Of a stretch of DNA of 64,000 bases, positions 61,077-64,000 are shown piece after piece. Positions within the stretch are counted from its first letter, which is position 1; each line of letters starts with the position of its first letter. The notes beneath the pieces were generated by a model. The model saw only the letters and a list, made by a program, of their open reading frames with translations, made no database searches and was not told where the DNA came from. The stretch covers positions 5,922,996-5,986,995 of the forward strand of contig NZ_VJOK01000001.1 in assembly GCF_013302895.1 (NCBI RefSeq), in the 5' to 3' direction. The DNA comes from Streptomyces albus subsp. chlorinus (GTDB lineage Bacteria; Actinomycetota; Actinomycetes; Streptomycetales; Streptomycetaceae). The position numbers and the translations under genes were made by a program.

Positions 61077-61757
61077 TCAGTGGATGATGCCCGTGCGCAG
61101 GGCGACGGCCACCATTCCCGCACGGTCGCCGGTGCCCAGCTTGCGGGCGATGCGGGCGAGGTGGCTCTTGACGGTGAGCGCCGAGAGGCCCATCGACACG
61201 CCGATGGCCTTGTTGGACTGCCCCTCGGCCACCAGCCGCAGGACCTCCACCTCGCGGCCCGACAGCTCCCGGTACCCGCCCGGGTGCCCCGGTCCGCCGG
61301 GTCCGCCGCCCGGCCTGCGGTGCATCCGTGCCGCCGCGGCGGCACCGATCGGGGCCGCACCGTGCCGGGTCGGCAGCGGGCCGCCCAGGTTGGTACGGGT
61401 GCCGGTGACGACGTAGCCCTTGACGCCGCCGGCCAGTGCGTTGCGTACGGCGCCGATGTCGTCGGCGGCGGACAGGGCGAGCCCGTTGGGCCAGCCCGCC
61501 GCTCTGGTCTCCGACAGCAGGCTCAGGCCGGAGCCGTCGGGCAGGTGCACGTCGGCCACGCAGATGTCGCGCGGGTTTCCGACGCGGGGACGGGCCTCCG
61601 CGATGGACGACGCCTCGATCACGTCCCGGACACCGAGAGCCCACAGATGGCGGGTCACGGTGGAGCGGACGCGGGGGTCGGCCACGACGACCATGGCCGT
61701 CGGCTTGTTCGGGCGGTAGGCGACCAGGCTTGTGGGGTGCTCGAGGAGAACAGACAC
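61077..61757 (-). CDS. LuxR/NarL-family response regulator
   Basis: It has 226 residues. The receiver domain (about 18-125) keeps the acidic pocket (VVVADPRV), the phospho-acceptor Asp in DICVADVHLPDGSG, a Ser switch (LALSAADD) and Lys in GVKGYVV. A Gly/Pro linker with HRRPGGGPGG precedes the LuxR HTH (160-226: ELSGREVEVLRLVAEGQSNKAIG, LSALTVKSHLARIARKLG). GTG 61757 is preceded by GGAGG. No sensor kinase is adjacent, so it is an orphan regulator. Three inverted repeats lie in its promoter region. Confidence 0.92.
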   Translation of the reverse strand: MSVLLEHPTSLVAYRPNKPTAMVVVADPRVRSTVTRHLWALGVRDVIEASSIAEARPRVGNPRDICVADVHLPDGSGLSLLSETRAAGWPNGLALSAADDIGAVRNALAGGVKGYVVTGTRTNLGGPLPTRHGAAPIGAAAAARMHRRPGGGPGGPGHPGGYRELSGREVEVLRLVAEGQSNKAIGVSMGLSALTVKSHLARIARKLGTGDRAGMVAVALRTGIIH

Positions 61758-62125
61758 CGGGCCTCCTGCAGGGAGTGGCTGTGGGGGACGGAACCGAACG
61801 AGTCGGGTATTCCGTGTGAAGGGTCACAGACTCCTTCGGCACCTTCTCCGCACCTCTTTAGAGAAAGATCACGAATTAGTGACCCGAATTTCCACAATCC
61901 CGTTTCCGGCATTTTCCTCCGGAGGAAAACATTCCTTTGTCTACACGGAGACCGGCCGGGCGGCCGGGTGAATTGAGTGAGGTTCTTTGTAGACAAAACA
62001 CCGCACCGGCGGGATCCGGTCCCGTCGGTGCGGTGGAGGAAGAGGGAGACGAGGGGGCTGGGGAGGGGAGAAGGGGAGAGGGAGGGGAGCGCGGAGGGAT
62101 CAGGCGGGCGGCCGGGCCGCCGGGG
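61758..62125 (-). promoter_or_regulatory. AT-rich regulatory region of the response regulator with three inverted repeats
   Basis: TTTTCCTCCGGAGGAAAA (61912-61929) is a perfect 18-bp palindrome. GGGTCAC (61821-61827) and GTGACCC (61879-61885) form a wide inverted pair. TTTGTCTAC (61936-61944) and GTAGACAAA (61989-61997) form another. The stretch 61840-61995 is markedly AT-richer than the surroundings. No gene is seen. Confidence 0.6.
61995..62035 (-). terminator. Rho-independent terminator of the DUF3000 gene
   Basis: CACCGCACCG (61999-62008) and CGGTGCGGTG (62026-62035) form a perfect stem with an extra inner GGGA/TCCC pair. On the minus strand the stem is followed by TTTT (complement of 61995-61998). 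Confidence 0.8.
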
Positions 62126-62797
62126 TCAGCGCGGCCCCCGGCGCTGGGGCAGCTGCACGACCGAGGTGCCCTCGCCCGTCTCCGGCGGCAACCCCGCGCA
62201 CTGGCAGAGCAGTTCGCACCAGGCCGTCAGATGTGCCGCGGCGTCCGGGGCGGTGCCCTCGGGGGTCCAGCTCGCGCGGATCTCCAGCACCTCCTCGGCG
62301 GCACGCTCGGCGAGCCCGCCGAAGAACGCCGAGCTGGACCGGGTCACCGTCCCGCTCGGCTCCGTGTAACCGGCGCTCCGCGCCTCCAGCGCCCCGGTCA
62401 GCCACGACCAGGTCACCTCGGGCAGCAGCGGATCGCCCGCGATCTCCGGCTCCAGCTCGGCCCGGCACAGCGTGACGACCCGGAAGGTGCCGCGCCAGCC
62501 GTCCTGGCCCTGCGGGTCGTGCAGCAGCACGAACCGTCCGTCGGCCAGCTCGACCGCCTCGTCCTCCGGCTCGTTCACGGTCGCCTCCAGGGCGAAGGCG
62601 AACGGTGCCAGCCGCTTGGGCGGCGGCAGCGGTGTGAGGCGGACCTCCGGACGCGGCCGCGTCTCGCTCAGGGCGGTCACGGCCGCCTGGAAAGGGGGCG
62701 GGAAGGAGTCCCCGCCGCCGCCACCTGAGCCGCCCGTTCCGCCGGTGCCTCCCACTCCGTCGAAGCCTCCCGCCTTCGCCGCCCGCGCCGCAGTCAT
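62126..62797 (-). CDS. DUF3000 family protein
   Basis: This is an actinobacterial protein of unknown function, 223 residues. After a Gly-rich start (GGTGGTGGSGGGGG, residues 16-29) the conserved domain contains FQAAVTALSETRPRPEVRLTPLPPPKRLAPFAFAL, RFVLLHDPQGQDGWRGTFRVV and EVTWSWLTGALE. ATG 62797 has no ribosome-binding site, but TACTCT on the minus strand ends seven bases before it, so the mRNA is probably leaderless. It is divergent from hemE, a pairing kept in many streptomycetes. Confidence 0.85.
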   Translation of the reverse strand: MTAARAAKAGGFDGVGGTGGTGGSGGGGGDSFPPPFQAAVTALSETRPRPEVRLTPLPPPKRLAPFAFALEATVNEPEDEAVELADGRFVLLHDPQGQDGWRGTFRVVTLCRAELEPEIAGDPLLPEVTWSWLTGALEARSAGYTEPSGTVTRSSSAFFGGLAERAAEEVLEIRASWTPEGTAPDAAAHLTAWCELLCQCAGLPPETGEGTSVVQLPQRRGPR

Positions 62798-62871
62798 GGC
62801 CCGAAGAGTAGGCGGAGGCCGCGCTTCAGGCCGGTAGGGACACCCCGTTCGGCCGTGGGAGACTTCTCCGC

Positions 62872-63990
62872 GTGAGTGGAAACGACCGCCCTACGGGCAA
62901 GCCGATCCAGCCTACGCAGACCCACGACGCCGCGCCGAGCGGTGCCGCCGCGCCGAACGCCGCCCACGACTCGGCGTTCCTGCGCGCGTGCCGCCGCGAA
63001 CCGGTGCCGCACACGCCGGTGTGGTTCATGCGGCAGGCGGGCCGCTCGCTGCCCGAGTACCGCAAGGTGCGCGAGGGCATCGGCATGCTGGACTCGTGCA
63101 CGCGGCCCGACCTCGTCGCCGAGATCACCCTCCAGCCGGTGCGCCGCCACAAGGTGGACGCCGCCGTCTACTACAGCGACATCGTCGTTCCGCTCAAGGC
63201 CATCGGCGTCGACCTCGACATCAAGCCGGGCGTCGGCCCCGTCGTCGAGAAGCCGATCCGCTGCCGCGCCGACCTGGAGCGCCTGCGCCCGCTCGACCCC
63301 GAGGACGTCGCGTACGTGACGGAGGCCGTCGGCATCCTCACCCGCGAGCTGGGGCCCACTCCGCTGATCGGCTTCGCGGGCGCGCCCTTCACCCTGGCCA
63401 GCTATCTCGTCGAGGGCGGCCCCTCCAAGAACCATGAGCACACCAAGGCGCTCATGTACGGCGACCCCGAGCTGTGGGCCGAGCTGCTGGACCGGCTCGC
63501 CGGTATCACCGCCGCCTTCCTCAAGGTGCAGATCGAGGCCGGGGCGAGCGCCGTGCAGCTCTTCGACTCCTGGGCCGGCGCGCTCGCTCCCGAGGACTAC
63601 CGCCGCAGCGTGCTGCCCGCCTCGGCGAAGGTCTTCGAGGCCGTCGCCCCCTACGGCGTGCCCCGTATCCACTTCGGGGTGGGCACCGGCGAGCTGCTGC
63701 GGCTCATGGGCGAGGCGGGCGCCGATGTGGTCGGCGCCGACTGGCGGGTGCCCGTGGACGAGGCGGCCCGGCGCGTCGGCCCCGGCAAGGCGATCCAGGG
63801 CAACCTCGACCCCGCGGTCCTCTTCGCCCCCAGGGGCGCCGTCGAGCGTGCGGCCGGCCGGGTGCTGGAGGCGGCGCGCGGGCTGGAGGGCCACATCTTC
63901 AACCTCGGCCACGGTGTCCTGCCGGACACCGATCCGCAGGCCCTGACGGATCTGGTGTCCTACGTGCACGAGGCGAGCGCCCGCGCCTGA
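62872..63990 (+). CDS. hemE: Uroporphyrinogen decarboxylase
   Basis: This heme-pathway enzyme converts uroporphyrinogen III to coproporphyrinogen III. It has 372 residues, including about 30 Ala/Pro/Gly-rich N-terminal residues longer than in E. coli. The signature PVWFMRQAGRSLPEYR holds the active-site Arg pair, YYSDIVVPLKAIGVDLDI the catalytic Asp, GFAGAPFTLASYLVEGG the second signature, and HIFNLGHGVLPDTDP the C-terminal His. GTG 62872 follows a GGGAGA stretch. The stop codon is inside the window, so the gene is complete. Confidence 0.97.
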   Translation: MSGNDRPTGKPIQPTQTHDAAPSGAAAPNAAHDSAFLRACRREPVPHTPVWFMRQAGRSLPEYRKVREGIGMLDSCTRPDLVAEITLQPVRRHKVDAAVYYSDIVVPLKAIGVDLDIKPGVGPVVEKPIRCRADLERLRPLDPEDVAYVTEAVGILTRELGPTPLIGFAGAPFTLASYLVEGGPSKNHEHTKALMYGDPELWAELLDRLAGITAAFLKVQIEAGASAVQLFDSWAGALAPEDYRRSVLPASAKVFEAVAPYGVPRIHFGVGTGELLRLMGEAGADVVGADWRVPVDEAARRVGPGKAIQGNLDPAVLFAPRGAVERAAGRVLEAARGLEGHIFNLGHGVLPDTDPQALTDLVSYVHEASARA

Positions 63991-64000
63991 GCCCGCCTGG

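Overview
The window is high-GC actinobacterial chromosome, almost certainly Streptomyces. Codon third positions are strongly G/C biased, GTG starts and leaderless promoters are common, and the right-hand two thirds follow a gene order known from Streptomyces coelicolor: murA-like, aconitase, ngcEFG, rok7B7-xylFGH, dxs, fadA-fadB, RNase D, LuxR-type regulator, DUF3000, hemE. No rRNA, tRNA, integrase, transposase or CRISPR array was seen.

Region 1 (1-10.4 kb) is metabolic accessory DNA. It holds an acyl-CoA dehydrogenase carrying a +1 frameshift coupled to a RidA-like gene, a CGNR-type regulator divergent from an MFS exporter, a cytochrome P450, a DadA-like FAD oxidoreductase, and an inositol/sugar module (IolE-like isomerase plus Gfo/Idh/MocA dehydrogenase). 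Short tandem repeats have expanded inside four of these genes and in two intergenic gaps.

Region 2 (10.5-20 kb) is the most unusual part. A Crp/Fnr regulator is followed by a class III nucleotide-cyclase-like protein, two paralogous STAND-like proteins with degenerate P-loops, an SPFH-like protein, an 87-residue peptide, a sigma-like helical protein, an AlpA-like HTH protein and a protein with a nucleoside-deoxyribosyltransferase/TIR-like domain. Four of these proteins share one short Gly/Asn-rich motif (G-x-[ILV]-N-[TA]-G-x-V-x-G-G-Q). It sits at the C-terminus of the cyclase and of the small peptide, and at the N-terminus of both STAND-like proteins. This is the layout of amyloid-type signalling between NLR-like sensors and their effectors. 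A perfect Crp-type palindrome lies in front of the cyclase gene. I read the cluster as a candidate undescribed conflict or signalling system.

Region 3 (20-26 kb) has an XRE-MurA fusion, a small DNA-binding-like protein and aconitase. The murA-like and aconitase promoters share the same 18-bp palindrome, TATCTC-N6-GAGATA, and the aconitase promoter also has an iron-box-like site.

Region 4 (25.6-33 kb) is an oxalate module: GntR/FCD regulator, OxlT-like antiporter, ADP-forming acyl-CoA synthetase, formyl-CoA:oxalate CoA-transferase and a ThDP decarboxylase. The regulator promoter and the oxc promoter share a near-identical 13-mer.

Region 5 (33.3-49 kb) is sugar uptake: a secreted GH92 mannosidase, the NgcEFG importer and a second sugar importer, both with DasR-like sites upstream, then Rok7B7 and XylFGH.

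Region 6 (49-64 kb) has dxs (with an internal patch of foreign codon usage), a GT39-like membrane protein, a WXG-like/type VII-secretion-like pair, the fadA-fadB beta-oxidation operon, RNase D, a LuxR-type response regulator, DUF3000 and hemE.
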